Both the position numbers and the translations under genes were made by a program. Below are positions 1 through 8,197 of a stretch of 64,000 nt of DNA, one piece after another (the first letter of the stretch is position 1; each line of letters starts with the position of its first letter). The notes beneath the pieces are model-generated. The model saw only the letters and a program-made list of their open reading frames with translations. It searched no databases and was not told where the DNA came from. The DNA comes from Thermophilibacter provencensis (GTDB lineage: Bacteria; Actinomycetota; Coriobacteriia; Coriobacteriales; Atopobiaceae). The stretch covers positions 62,001-126,000 of the forward strand of contig NZ_LT671417.1 in NCBI RefSeq assembly GCF_900128445.1. The letters run 5' to 3'.

Positions 1-858
1 TCATCGCGCCTCTCCCATCGCGGCTGCGACGGGGGTCGCGACCTGCCCGTTCTTCTCGACCCCAACCGCCACGTCGACCATGGCCTCGGCGTCGCCCTCG
101 TAGATGCCGCGGATGACGTCGGGGGTGCACTCCGCCGGAGAGCCGTCGAAGACCTTCTCGCCCGCGCGCAGGCCGACGATGCGGTCGGAGAACTCGAGGG
201 CGAAGTCCACCTGGTGGAGGTTCACGATGCAGGTGATGCCGCGGGAACGCGAGAGGCGACGCAGCTGCTCCATGACCATGCGGGAGCTCTTGGGATCAAG
301 CGAGGCAATCGGCTCGTCGCAGAGCATGATCTTGGGCTCCTGCATGAGGGCGCGCGCAATGCCCACGCGCTGTTTCTGGCCGCCGGAGAGCTGGTCTGCG
401 CGGCGGTAGGCGAACTCGCCGAGACCCACCTCGTCGAGGAGCTCGAACGCGTGGATCTTCTCCTCCTCGGTGTAGAGGCCGAGACTTCCCGCGAGGACGT
501 TCTTGTAGCCGAGGCGTCCGTGCAGGACGTTCTGGATGGCGGTGAGACGATAGACCAGGTTGTAGTTCTGGAAGATCATCGCGATCTGTCGGTGCACCGG
601 GCGAAGCTGCCCACGCGAGAGATGCGTGATGTCCTGCCCGCAGAAGGTGACGGTGCCGTCGGTGGGCTCGATGAGGCGGTTGATGCAGCGCAGGAAGGTG
701 GACTTGCCGGCGCCGGAGGGGCCGATGACGGTGATGAGCTCACCGGGCTCCGCCGTGAAGTCAACGTCCCTGAGCGCGCGCTGCCCCTTGTCTCCGTTGC
801 GCGTCTGGTAGGCCTTGCCGAGACCGGTCACGACAAGCAGCTGGGTGGATGTGTCCAT
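1..858 (-). CDS. phnC: Phosphonate/phosphate ABC transporter ATP-binding protein PhnC
   Basis: ATPase subunit that powers uptake of phosphonate, phosphite or phosphate esters at the inner face of the membrane. The 285-residue protein has Walker A GPSGAGKST at residues 46-54, a Q-loop (IFQNYNL), the ABC signature LSGGQKQRV, Walker B IMLCDEP and the NLHQVDFA switch region typical of PhnC rather than a general ABC ATPase. The stop codon falls on the first bases of the window, so the gene is complete. It follows the binding-protein gene by about 100 nt on the same strand; a PhnE permease would be expected just outside the window. The final 25 residues are a low-complexity Ala/Val tail. Substrate specificity cannot be read from sequence. 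Confidence 0.93.
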   Translation of the reverse strand: MDTSTQLLVVTGLGKAYQTRNGDKGQRALRDVDFTAEPGELITVIGPSGAGKSTFLRCINRLIEPTDGTVTFCGQDITHLSRGQLRPVHRQIAMIFQNYNLVYRLTAIQNVLHGRLGYKNVLAGSLGLYTEEEKIHAFELLDEVGLGEFAYRRADQLSGGQKQRVGIARALMQEPKIMLCDEPIASLDPKSSRMVMEQLRRLSRSRGITCIVNLHQVDFALEFSDRIVGLRAGEKVFDGSPAECTPDVIRGIYEGDAEAMVDVAVGVEKNGQVATPVAAAMGEAR

Positions 859-962
859 GACGCTCCTCTCGAATCAAAGTCGCGGATGCGGCGCCCGACG
901 CTGTGCGCCGGGCGCCGCTGGGAAGGGGCCCGACAGGGAGGGAGGCCGGGCGATGGAGTCTG

Positions 963-2069
963 CTAGGCGAGCGCGCGAATGGGGTCGTACCACTCGTCCT
1001 CGACGGCAATGAAGCCGGCGGTGTCGCCCTTGCTCCAGATGGCACCGGTGCCCTCGGCATCCTCGGGGGCGAAGAGCTGCTCGTTGCCGGCGACCTCGGC
1101 GGACGTCATGCCCTCGAGGATCTTGTCCTTGAGGTCCTCGGGCAGCACGTCGGCGTTGTAGACGATCGGGCCGTTGAGGACGGGGGTGGACTGGATGATG
1201 CCGAACTCCTTGCCCTGGACGCGGTCGAAGGGCTGGGCAGCGCCCTCGGCGACGCCGTAGACGGCGCCGGGCTGGTTCACGGCGTCGCGCTCGCCCTCGG
1301 GGACGGCGAGGTACATGTCGACGTCGATGTCATCGAAGGCGGCCACGTCGGCGTCGCCCTGGAGCAGGTTCACGCAGGAGCCGGGGTGGGAGTTGCCAAA
1401 GAGGACCTGGCTGAAGAAGCCGGGCTGGGCGAGCTCGTCGGTGGAGGTCACCTCGTCGGGGAACTCCGCCATGATGGCGTTGCAGGGCACCTTGAAGCCG
1501 GAGGTGGAGGTCTGCGTGACGAAGCTCATGCGCTTGCCCTTGATGTTCTTGATGGAGTAGCCGGTCGCGCTCTCGGCGTCCTCGTACTCGGCCATCTGGT
1601 CGGCGGGCACGGCGATGCGGCTGTAGTACTTGGCGCCGTCGAGGGTGCCCTCGGTGTCGGCCGTGGTGAAGAGGGAGTGGACGTTGGGGTTCTTCTCCTG
1701 CGCCTGGATGTAGCCCTCGGCGCCGAGGTTGGCCATCTGCGCCTTTCCGGAGGCGATGGCCTCGATGGCGACGTTGTAGTCGGTGGTGGTCATGAGCTCC
1801 ACCTCGACGCCCGCGTACTCGGAGAGGACGCGGCCGAACTCCTCGCGGCCGGCGTCGAACTCGGCGGCGGACTCGTTGGGAAGCCACACCATGGTGATCT
1901 TGTCGAGCGAGGCGGCATCGGTGCTTGCAGCCGCGTCATCGGTGCTCGTGGCGGCGCCGCCCTTGCCGGCATCGTTGCCGCCGCAGCCAACGAGGCCGAG
2001 GCCAAGCGCGGTGACGCCGAGGGCGCTCAGGAACGAACGACGGGACATCGAGGTCTTGTTGAGGTTCAT
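963..2069 (-). CDS. phnD: Phosphate/phosphonate-binding lipoprotein PhnD
   Basis: Extracytoplasmic substrate-binding protein that feeds the PhnC transporter encoded just downstream. The N-terminus carries a twin-arginine-like SRRSFLSALG segment followed by a lipobox ending LVGC, so Cys29 is the probable lipidation site after cleavage. A Ser/Thr/Ala/Asp-rich linker (about residues 30-55) precedes the periplasmic-binding fold, which includes the family segment TTDYNVAIEAI and a phosphate/phosphonate-type PNESAAEFD start. 368 residues, near family length. The 446-nt gap upstream suggests that this gene starts the operon. PhnD and PtxB/PstS-like specificities are not distinguishable here. Confidence 0.9.
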   Translation of the reverse strand: MNLNKTSMSRRSFLSALGVTALGLGLVGCGGNDAGKGGAATSTDDAAASTDAASLDKITMVWLPNESAAEFDAGREEFGRVLSEYAGVEVELMTTTDYNVAIEAIASGKAQMANLGAEGYIQAQEKNPNVHSLFTTADTEGTLDGAKYYSRIAVPADQMAEYEDAESATGYSIKNIKGKRMSFVTQTSTSGFKVPCNAIMAEFPDEVTSTDELAQPGFFSQVLFGNSHPGSCVNLLQGDADVAAFDDIDVDMYLAVPEGERDAVNQPGAVYGVAEGAAQPFDRVQGKEFGIIQSTPVLNGPIVYNADVLPEDLKDKILEGMTSAEVAGNEQLFAPEDAEGTGAIWSKGDTAGFIAVEDEWYDPIRALA

Positions 2070-2515
2070 CGCCGTGCTTCTCCCTTCGGGGCACGTGCCC
2101 CTTCACGTGTTGTTCCGTCCGCATCGCGGACTCCGAGGGAGATGGTATGGACCTGACGGCGGCCCTGGGAGCGCGCCCGGGCATGCCTTACCGGACAATG
2201 ACCGAACTTTACGAAAGTCCGCGCGGGGGCCGGCCGGTCCCCGCGCGGATGCTGACGCTCTCGATACGAAACTCTGACGCGCCTTACCAAAAGCTTGCCG
2301 GCGCGAGGGCTGGACGCAGAACGCGGCGGCAAGTCCACGCGCGGGCAAGCGAGCAGGTAGGCGAGTTAGTTGGTAAGTGACAGCTTCCGACCGGATAGGG
2401 CCCCCGGAAGGGCCCCGTCTGTTCGAAAGCAGTCACTCACTCACCTGCCCACCCATCCGCTCATGTTTGGGATACCGCCAATCTCTAGGGGGCCAGCCCT
2501 CTTGGCTGGGTACGC
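2070..2515. other. Intergenic region between phnD and malY with terminator palindromes
   Basis: 446 nt without a convincing gene. The right part (about 2353-2450) is a nested, imperfect palindrome: outer arms around GCAGGTAGG and CTCACCTGC, and an inner GC-rich hairpin GGGCCCCCGG/AGGGCCCC at 2398-2416. Reading the minus strand this comes right after the malY stop and is the probable malY terminator. The left part should hold the phnD promoter, but no clear -35/-10 pair was seen. Confidence 0.5.
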
Positions 2516-3724
2516 CTAAGCGGAGAAGACGTGACGCTCCAGGCGCCCGAAGGCCTCCTGCACGCGGGAGAGCGGCAGTGCCAGGTTCATGCGAATGTGG
2601 CAGGGGCCGTTGAAGGCGCGTCCGTCCTGCCAGTAGACGCCCACGCGCCAGCCGGCACGCAGGAGCTCGTCGATGCTTCGCCCGTTCTTCTCGCACCACC
2701 GCGTGCAGTCGAGGAAGAGCATGTAGGTGCCCTGCGGCCGGAAGACGTCAACGCCGGGGATGCTGCGCTCGATGAAGTCGCACGCCCAGTCCACGTTGCC
2801 GGCGATCACCTGGTTGAGCTCGTCGGCCCATGCGCGACCCTCGGGGCCATAGGCGCCGATGAGCGCATGCTGCGAGAGCACGTTCATCGAGTTGTAGTGG
2901 GGCTTTGAGCCCTTGGACTCAACGCGGTCGCGCAGGTAGTCGCTATAGATGACGTGGTAGCTGCCGATAAGGCCGGCGAGGTTGAAGGTCTTGCTCGGCG
3001 CGTAGAGCGCAACCGTGCGCTCGCGCGCGTCGTCAGAGACGGACTGCGTGGGGACGTGCGCGCACCCCGGGCGCACGATGTCCGACCAGATCTCGTCGGA
3101 GACGACCACGCAGTCGTGGGCGCGGAAGAGCTCCATCGCCCGCTCGACCTCCCAGCGCTCCCACACGCGCCCGCAGGGGTTGTGCGGCGAGCAGAAGATG
3201 GCCACGTGGATGCGCCCCTCGGCAAGGCGGCGCTCCATGTCCTCGAAGTCCATGCGCCAGACGCCGTCCGCGTCCCGAACGAGCGGCGAGTGCACGATCT
3301 TGAAGCCGTTGTCCTCGAGCGCGTGCGTGAAGCCCACGTAGGTGGGGCTGTGCACGAGTACCGGATCCCCCGGCGCCGCAAAGGCCGTGAGCGCCGAGAC
3401 CACGCCGCCGAGCACCCCGTTCTCGTAGCCGATGTGGCGCGGCTCGAGGTCGCCCATGCCCTTGCGGTCGCGGTGCCAGTCGATGATGGCCTGGTAGTAG
3501 GCATCGCTCGGACGGAAGTAGCCAAAGGTTGGGTACTGGAGCCGCTCCTCGATGGCACGCGTGATTGAGGGCGCCACGGGGAAGTTCATGTCCGCGACCC
3601 ACATGGGGATGGGGTCGAAGCCCTCGTCAGGCGCGGGATATCCCGAGCCCGGAGCGCCGATGGCGTCGAGCGCGAGCGCGTCATGCCCGGCACGGTCGAG
3701 GATGGTCGTGAAGTCATAGGTCAT
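2516..3724 (-). CDS. malY: MalY/PatB-type PLP-dependent C-S lyase (cystathionine beta-lyase)
   Basis: Fold-type I PLP enzyme of the MalY/PatB subgroup, which cleaves cystathionine or cysteine conjugates to a thiol or sulfide, pyruvate and ammonia in the cytosol; some members also act as aminotransferases. 402 residues. Visible family segments are the N-terminal PIPMWVADMNFP, GYENGVLGGV, SPHNPCGRVW (Asn and Cys of the PLP site), VVSDEIWSDIV (Asp of the pyridine-nitrogen contact) and the Schiff-base lysine K245 in APSKTFNLAGL. C-terminal HIRMNLALP supplies the carboxylate-binding Arg. Monocistronic, divergent from the VOC gene at 3797. A role in methionine synthesis fits with the O-acetylhomoserine sulfhydrylase later in the window. 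Confidence 0.9.
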   Translation of the reverse strand: MTYDFTTILDRAGHDALALDAIGAPGSGYPAPDEGFDPIPMWVADMNFPVAPSITRAIEERLQYPTFGYFRPSDAYYQAIIDWHRDRKGMGDLEPRHIGYENGVLGGVVSALTAFAAPGDPVLVHSPTYVGFTHALEDNGFKIVHSPLVRDADGVWRMDFEDMERRLAEGRIHVAIFCSPHNPCGRVWERWEVERAMELFRAHDCVVVSDEIWSDIVRPGCAHVPTQSVSDDARERTVALYAPSKTFNLAGLIGSYHVIYSDYLRDRVESKGSKPHYNSMNVLSQHALIGAYGPEGRAWADELNQVIAGNVDWACDFIERSIPGVDVFRPQGTYMLFLDCTRWCEKNGRSIDELLRAGWRVGVYWQDGRAFNGPCHIRMNLALPLSRVQEAFGRLERHVFSA

Positions 3725-3752
3725 GGGGGGTCCCTTCGCCGCGGTTTTCCTT

Positions 3753-3761
3753 TGCTAGGAT
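3753..3761 (+). promoter_or_regulatory. Extended -10 promoter element for the VOC gene
   Basis: TGCTAGGAT lies 35 nt before the ATG at 3797. Nearly the same nonamer (TGCTAGAAT) precedes yaaA at 60773 and the ATPase gene at 63609 at similar distances, supporting a shared extended -10 class. No good -35 is visible. Confidence 0.45.
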
Positions 3762-3796
3762 ACTCGCAACGGAGCACGCCCGGCATTGGAGGGACC

Positions 3797-4180
3797 ATGA
3801 GAATCGAGCATGTCGCGCTCTATGTCACCGACCTCGAGGGAGCGAGGGACTTCTTCGTCCGCTTCTTCGGCGCCGTCGCTGATGACGGATATCACAACCC
3901 GCGAACGGGCTTTCGCTCCCACTTCCTCACCTTCGACGACGGGGCGCGCCTCGAGGTCATGACCAAGCCGGACATGACGGACGCAGAGAAGGGCCTCGCG
4001 CGCACCGGATGGGCGCATCTCGCCTTTGCAGTGGGCTCCGAGGCCGAGGTCGACCGGCTCACCGCCAAGCTCGTCGCGGCGGGCTACGAGGTCGTAAGCG
4101 GACCGCGCACCACGGGCGACGGATACTACGAGTCTTGCATCCTCGGACCCGAGGGCAACCAGGTGGAGATCACGGTCTAG
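3797..4180 (+). CDS. VOC (glyoxalase/bleomycin resistance) family protein
   Basis: 127-residue single VOC-domain protein made of two beta-alpha-beta-beta-beta units. It opens MRIEHVALYVTDLEGARDFF (first metal-ligand His in the IEHVALYV strand), continues with the second-module GWAHLAFAVGS, and closes GPEGNQVEIT, where the last Glu is the usual fourth metal ligand. The ATG at 3797 is chosen because it follows GGAGGGACC and starts at the conserved domain edge. Members include methylglyoxal lyases, dioxygenases and antibiotic-binding proteins, and the substrate cannot be assigned. It is monocistronic and divergent from malY; downstream is the motif array and IS110 element. Confidence 0.85.
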   Translation: MRIEHVALYVTDLEGARDFFVRFFGAVADDGYHNPRTGFRSHFLTFDDGARLEVMTKPDMTDAEKGLARTGWAHLAFAVGSEAEVDRLTAKLVAAGYEVVSGPRTTGDGYYESCILGPEGNQVEITV

Positions 4181-4215
4181 GGTCGCCGCCCGGCCAACTC
4201 TGACAAAGAGGCCGT

Positions 4216-4284
4216 GCAGTCACCGGGATAGTGTGAAATAATCTCGCTGCGCCACGCAATCACCGGGATAGTGTGAAGCATTTT
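4216..4284 (+). repeat. Left half of 22-nt motif array (two direct copies, 40-nt period)
   Basis: Two copies of a 22-nt motif with core CACCGGGATAGTGTGAA begin at 4216 and 4256, exactly 40 nt apart. The inner copy and its extension (4256-4284) is an exact 29-nt inverted match of 5851-5879 on the other side of the IS110 element. The same four-copy plan recurs at 61549-61773. Confidence 0.9.
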
Positions 4285-4583
4285 CGGCACCCAAAGCCGC
4301 TCTGATATGTAGATCAACCTGTCAAGAGGCAAGACCGTCCCGGCCCGCGGAGGTGCGGGTTGGGACGGTTTCGCTATGCTCCGATCCGGGGCGGCGGCGC
4401 GGCGGAGAGCCGGAAGGCTTCAGCGATCTCCAGTCTGACATCCGCGCGTCGTGGCGCATTCCGATCTGTCCGGCGCGGGGCACCCGCTTTCTAGGATCGC
4501 GCGTCGCCAGGGGCTGCGCATAGCGGCATCGCGGTTCTCCCCATCGCCCGCCCGGCGCCTGCGCCCCGGGGGTCGGCGGTTTG

Positions 4584-5669
4584 TCAGCCCTCGCAGTTGG
4601 CGAGGGCCCAGACGAAGCCGGCGAGCTCGCGCGCGACGGCGACGTTGGCCTTCGCGGGGCGCACGCCCCTCCTCCTCAGCCGCTCCGCCTTCGAGTGGAG
4701 CCTCCGGTTGGCCTCCGCCGCGACGCGAGCGGCCTCCGGGCCTATCCCCCGGCGCGCGGCGACCTCGGTCGGCAGCAGGGGGCTCCATCTGCGCGCGTGG
4801 TGCCAGGCGGCCTCGACGAGCAGCGTCCGGACGTGGGCGTTGCCCGTCCGCGTGATCGGCCCCCGCGCGACCGAGCCGCCCGACGAGCCCTCCGAGGGCA
4901 CGAGGCCGAGGTAGGACATGAACGAGGGGGCCGTCGGGAAGCGCGAGAAGTCGCCGATCTCGGCGGCCACGGAGAAGGCGGTGACGGTGGAGATGCCGCG
5001 CACGGCCGAGAGCCGGGAGACGACGGGGCGCCACTCGTCGGTCGCGGCGAGCGCGGCGATGGCGGCGTCGAGCCGGTCGCGCCGCTGCTCGCAGGCGACG
5101 ACCTGCTGCAGGTACTCCGAGAGCACGAGCCCCTCGGTCGAAAGCGGCAGCTCGATGGAGCGCAGCCAGTCGCGGTGGGCTGCGGTCCAGGCGCTCTTCC
5201 CCGGGTAGACGAGCCCCTTCCTCAGCAGCATCTTGGAGAGCCTGTGGCGTGCCGCCATGAGGTCGTCCCGGGCGTCGGCGCGGGCTCGGGCGAGGTCGCG
5301 GGCGGCCTCCTGCCCGGGCGTCGGGCACCACACCTCGACGACGTTGCCGACCGCGAGCATGCGCGCCAGGAACACGGCGTCGCGCCTGTCAGTCTTCACG
5401 CGGTCCCCGGCCGGCCGGAGCATCTTGCTCACCGCGCCCACCACGCACGGCAGACCGAGGGCGTCGAGGGAGCGCTTGAGGTCGAAGCCGGTGGGGCCGG
5501 ACTCGTAGACGGCCCGCGCGGGCTGCGGCAGGGCCGCCGCCCACGCGGCGACGGCGGCCGCGTCGTAGCCGAACGAGCTCTCCTCGACCTCCCCGGTCTC
5601 CGGGACGAAGGCCGCCGCGGCGATCGAGCGGGCGTGTACGTCGAGGCCGACGCTGGTACGATAGATCAT
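4584..5669 (-). CDS. IS110-family transposase (DEDD recombinase)
   Basis: Catalyses RNA-guided or site-specific strand exchange of its IS. 361 residues with the N-terminal RuvC-like DEDD domain: D10 in VGLDVHA, E56 in YESGP, D94 and D97 in KTDRRDA. After a coiled-coil linker (about 120-210) comes the C-terminal transposase domain with helix-hairpin-helix-like SAVRGISTVTA and the LGLVPSEGSSGG segment holding the catalytic Ser (S262 or S263), followed by RTGNAHVRTLLVEAAWH. Length and motif set are typical and there is no frameshift, so the element may be active. The ATG at 5669 follows AGGAGGTCC, and that site is part of a long-range stem (see 5672-5769). Confidence 0.95.
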   Translation of the reverse strand: MIYRTSVGLDVHARSIAAAAFVPETGEVEESSFGYDAAAVAAWAAALPQPARAVYESGPTGFDLKRSLDALGLPCVVGAVSKMLRPAGDRVKTDRRDAVFLARMLAVGNVVEVWCPTPGQEAARDLARARADARDDLMAARHRLSKMLLRKGLVYPGKSAWTAAHRDWLRSIELPLSTEGLVLSEYLQQVVACEQRRDRLDAAIAALAATDEWRPVVSRLSAVRGISTVTAFSVAAEIGDFSRFPTAPSFMSYLGLVPSEGSSGGSVARGPITRTGNAHVRTLLVEAAWHHARRWSPLLPTEVAARRGIGPEAARVAAEANRRLHSKAERLRRRGVRPAKANVAVARELAGFVWALANCEG

Positions 5670-5671
5670 GG

Positions 5672-5769
5672 CTGGGACCTCCTATGACTTGTGGCGGGCC
5701 TGTCTCACGACTCGAGCCTAACCCACGTCGCCGCTGGCGCGGCCCTTGGTTCATAGAGAGAGGTCCCAG
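5672..5769 (-). ncRNA. Structured leader of the IS110 transposase; possible bridge-type RNA
   Basis: Arms at 5672-5687 (CTGGGACCTCCTATGA) and 5751-5769 (TCATAG...AGGTCCCAG) pair over 9 and 6 bp with a 64-nt loop. On the transcript the proximal arm includes the transposase Shine-Dalgarno, so folding would block translation. IS110 elements are known to encode a guide (bridge) RNA in a non-coding end; this 5' leader and the hairpin-containing 3' end are the two candidate places. Guide loops were not matched to target sequence. Confidence 0.4.
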
Positions 5770-5850
5770 TCGCTCTCTACATATCTTCTAGGGCCACACG
5801 GACACATCGCCATCTGGGCTTTTGCGGGCTTGCTACCACGGAGGCTCGAA

Positions 5851-5919
5851 AAAATGCTTCACACTATCCCGGTGATTGCATAAAAACCTCGGCCGCTTTC
5901 ACACTATCCCGGTGATTGC
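5851..5919 (-). repeat. Right half of 22-nt motif array (two inverted copies, 40-nt period)
   Basis: Two copies of the motif in inverse orientation (TTCACACTATCCCGGTG core) at 5858-5879 and 5898-5919, again exactly 40 nt apart. Positions 5851-5879 are the perfect inverse of 4256-4284, so the IS110 region is enclosed by a 29-bp inverted repeat. Confidence 0.9.
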
Positions 5920-6071
5920 GCGCTCAGCCGTCGCCGAAACGGCAAAGTGCGCCCGAGCGCGCCTCAGCAGAGCCGGAACGGCCATCGAGATAGGCGCCTA
6001 CTGGGAAAACTCGGCAGGGCAAGAAGGGCCTCGATCACCCCGACGTCCATTGCCGGATGTCCGACGCACCT

Positions 6072-6151
6072 GGAGCCAGAGGAGCCCCGCCCCGGATTCT
6101 TGCCGCGCCCTTCGCGGCAAGCTGTCCGAGCGCCGGACCTTCTCTGGCTCC
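6072..6151 (-). terminator. leuB terminator palindrome with repeated inner hairpin
   Basis: Outer arms GGAGCCAGA (6072-6080) and TCTGGCTCC (6143-6151); inner hairpin CTTGCCGCG/CGCGGCAAG (6099-6107, 6113-6121). It begins 16 nt after the leuB stop. About 40 nt of the inner part (6096-6135) recur with two mismatches at 46776-46815, inside the metY terminator. The remaining sequence from 5920 to 6071 has no visible gene. Confidence 0.6.
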
Positions 6152-6167
6152 TGCCAATCCGAAACGC

Positions 6168-7298
6168 CTAGCCCAGGGCCCCCACGATCTTGTCGCCCAT
6201 CGCGGCGGTGCCGAGGACCTTCTCGGCAGGCGTGCCCTCGTCGGCGATGTCCGCGGTGCGCCAGCCCTCGTCGAGCACGCGCGTGACCGCGACGGCCAGC
6301 TCGTCGGCGGCGTCGTCCATCCCAAAGCTGTAGCGCAGCATGAGCTCCACGGAGAGAATCTGCGCTATCGGGTTGGCGATCCCCTGCCCCGCGATGTCGG
6401 GCGCCGAGCCGTGGCTCGGCTCGTAGAGCGCCGTGCCGTCGCCCAGGCTCGCGGAAGCGAGCATGCCGAGCGAGCCCGTGAGCATGGAGGCCTCGTCGGA
6501 GAGGATGTCGCCGAAGGTGTTCTCGGTCACGAGCACGTCAAACTGCGCCGGGTTGGCGATGAGCTGCATCGCGGCGTTGTCCACGTACATGTCCTCGAGC
6601 GTGACGTCGGGGTACTCGGCGGCGATGTTGTGCGCCACCTCGCGCCACATGCGGGAGGTGTCGAGCACGTTGGCCTTGTCCACGGAGTGCACCACGCCCC
6701 TGCGGCGGCGCGCCGCGTCAAAGGCCCAGCGCACCACGCGGTCGACCTCGTACTCGGAGTACTCCAGGATGTCGCGCGCGTACTCACCGCGGGTGCCGCC
6801 CACGCCGGCGCCCTCGACTCCCATCGTGCGCTCGTGGCCGCCAAAGTAGAGGCCGCCCGTGAGCTCGCGGACGATGATGAGGTCAACGCCCGTGAGCACC
6901 TCGCGCTTGAGCGTGGAGGCGTCGATCAGCGCGTCAAACATGCGCACCGGGCGCAGGTTGAGGTAGAGCCCCAGCTCCTTGCGGATGGCAAGGAGCCCCT
7001 GCTCGGGGCGCACGGCGCCCACGCGCGTGTCGGTCCACTTGGGGCCGCCCACCGCGGCGAGAAGAACCGCGTCGGCCGCACGCGCCGCCTCGAGCGTGGC
7101 GGGCGGGAGCGCCGAGACCGGACCGCCGGCCGCCTCGGTGGCGTCGATCGCCGCACCGCCGATCAGATGGTCCTCGCAGACGAACTCGACGTCGTACTTC
7201 TCGCCAAGCGCGGCGAGGACCTTCTTGCCCTCGGCGATGATCTCGGGGCCGATGCCGTCACCCGGCAGGGTACAGACGCGATAGGTCGCAGAAGCCAT
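6168..7298 (-). CDS. leuB: 3-isopropylmalate dehydrogenase
   Basis: Oxidises and decarboxylates (2R,3S)-3-isopropylmalate to 2-oxoisocaproate with NAD, the third step specific to leucine synthesis. 376 residues, family length. Recognisable segments: LPGDGIGPEI at the N-terminus, LNLRPVRMF, the substrate Arg in RELTGGLYFG, VDKANVLDTSRMWREV, the metal ligands in DMYVDNAAMQL and TENTFGDILSDEAS, and the NAD-binding EPSHGSAPDIAGQGIANP. The ATG at 7298 is chosen because the homologous domain starts there and leuD ends 2 nt before it; the open frame continues upstream only as the antisense-free read-through of leuD. Co-transcribed with leuD. Confidence 0.96.
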   Translation of the reverse strand: MASATYRVCTLPGDGIGPEIIAEGKKVLAALGEKYDVEFVCEDHLIGGAAIDATEAAGGPVSALPPATLEAARAADAVLLAAVGGPKWTDTRVGAVRPEQGLLAIRKELGLYLNLRPVRMFDALIDASTLKREVLTGVDLIIVRELTGGLYFGGHERTMGVEGAGVGGTRGEYARDILEYSEYEVDRVVRWAFDAARRRRGVVHSVDKANVLDTSRMWREVAHNIAAEYPDVTLEDMYVDNAAMQLIANPAQFDVLVTENTFGDILSDEASMLTGSLGMLASASLGDGTALYEPSHGSAPDIAGQGIANPIAQILSVELMLRYSFGMDDAADELAVAVTRVLDEGWRTADIADEGTPAEKVLGTAAMGDKIVGALG

Positions 7299-7300
7299 GA

Positions 7301-7807
7301 CTACATCACGCCCTTCTCGGCCATGACGCGCTTGGTGCGCGCGACGAGACCGCCGTCGTTGATAATTTCCTGGATGAACGGGGGGAACGGCTGGGCACGG
7401 AAGACGGCCCCCGTCGTCTCGTCGGTGATGATGCCGGTGTCCGCGTCCACGGAAACCACGTCGCCCTCCGAGATGGCATCGACGGCCTCGGGACACTCGA
7501 GGATGGGCAGGCCCATGTTGATGGAGTTGCGGTAGAAGATGCGCGCGAAGCTCTTGGCGATGACGCAGGAGACGCCGGCCGCCTTGATCGCCACGGGCGC
7601 GTGCTCGCGGCTGGAGCCGCAGCCGAAGTTCTCCTCGGCCACGACGATGTCGCCCGCGCTCACGCGGCTCACGAACGTAGGGTCGAGGTCCTCGAGGCAG
7701 TGCTTGGCGAGCTCGGCCGGGTCCGACGTGTTGAGGTAGCGCGCCGGAATGATGACGTCGGTGTCGATGTCGCGTCCGTAGCGGAAGACGGTTCCCTTGA
7801 ACTGCAT
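7301..7807 (-). CDS. leuD: 3-isopropylmalate dehydratase small subunit
   Basis: Small (swivel-domain) subunit of isopropylmalate isomerase; with LeuC it converts 2- to 3-isopropylmalate. 168 residues. Family marks are [15 protein letters not shown], the substrate-recognition loop [21 protein letters not shown] and [11 protein letters not shown]. The ATG at 7807 follows AGAAAGGACAACG. The gene ends two bases before leuB and is separated from leuC by nearly 700 nt that contain a leuC terminator and an AT-rich inverted repeat, so leuDB is probably its own transcription unit. Confidence 0.96.
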   Translation of the reverse strand: MQFKGTVFRYGRDIDTDVIIPARYLNTSDPAELAKHCLEDLDPTFVSRVSAGDIVVAEENFGCGSSREHAPVAIKAAGVSCVIAKSFARIFYRNSINMGLPILECPEAVDAISEGDVVSVDADTGIITDETTGAVFRAQPFPPFIQEIINDGGLVARTKRVMAEKGVM

Positions 7808-7938
7808 CGTTGTCCTTTCTGCCGGGTGCCCGGGTCGTGGGACACGCCCCGCGCGTCGAGAAGAGCGTGCTGTTGGGGAGGAGCCGCCTGACGCAGCTCG
7901 CGTCATCGCGGGGCCTCCGTCGATTCTTGGCTGGCGCC

Positions 7939-7947
7939 ATTCTAGCG
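7939..7947 (-). promoter_or_regulatory. Candidate extended -10 for leuDB
   Basis: On the minus strand CGCTAGAAT occurs about 130 nt before leuD, close to the TGCTAGAAT form seen before other genes in this window. The -35 side (GTAAGA, 18 nt away) is weak. Confidence 0.3.
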
Positions 7948-8197
7948 TCGGCATCGCGACGCTCTTACAAAAAGGGGGATGGGTTCTTCGAGCATTAACG
8001 GAACTACTCTCAGAGCCCGTCCGAAGGGCCGGAACATGACATGGCGGCACGCGAAGGGGGCGCGGCCGCAGCGGACCGTCTGCGGGATTGCGGCCAGCTC
8101 CGCCTCACCCGGGCTGCTTCGTCGGCTTAGACGCCCGGACCCGGCGCCCCTCTCGCCAGGCCCACCCATCGGGCAGCGCTCCGTATAATTCATTTAT

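Larger units (their letters stand above)
4302..5787 (-). mobile_element. IS110-family insertion sequence (approximate ends)
   Basis: A single transposase gene flanked by non-coding ends. A 10-nt subterminal inverted repeat GATATGTAGA is present at 4304-4313 and, inverted, at 5776-5785, as is common in the IS1111 branch of IS110 elements. Ends are therefore placed a few nt outside these repeats (total about 1.5 kb), but exact termini and core dinucleotide cannot be proved. A strong hairpin (about 4333-4370, arms ACCGTCCC/GGGACGGT) lies in the 3' non-coding end. The element sits between inverted copies of the 22-nt motif. Confidence 0.6.

Noticed and set aside
4216-4284. Regular 40-nt motif spacing as a CRISPR array
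   Set aside because: Only two copies per side, 18-nt spacers, and the two halves are inverted; no cas genes nearby.
6168-7940. One long frame fusing leuB with upstream sequence
   Set aside because: The upstream part is leuD read in another frame; leuB homology begins at the ATG at 7298.
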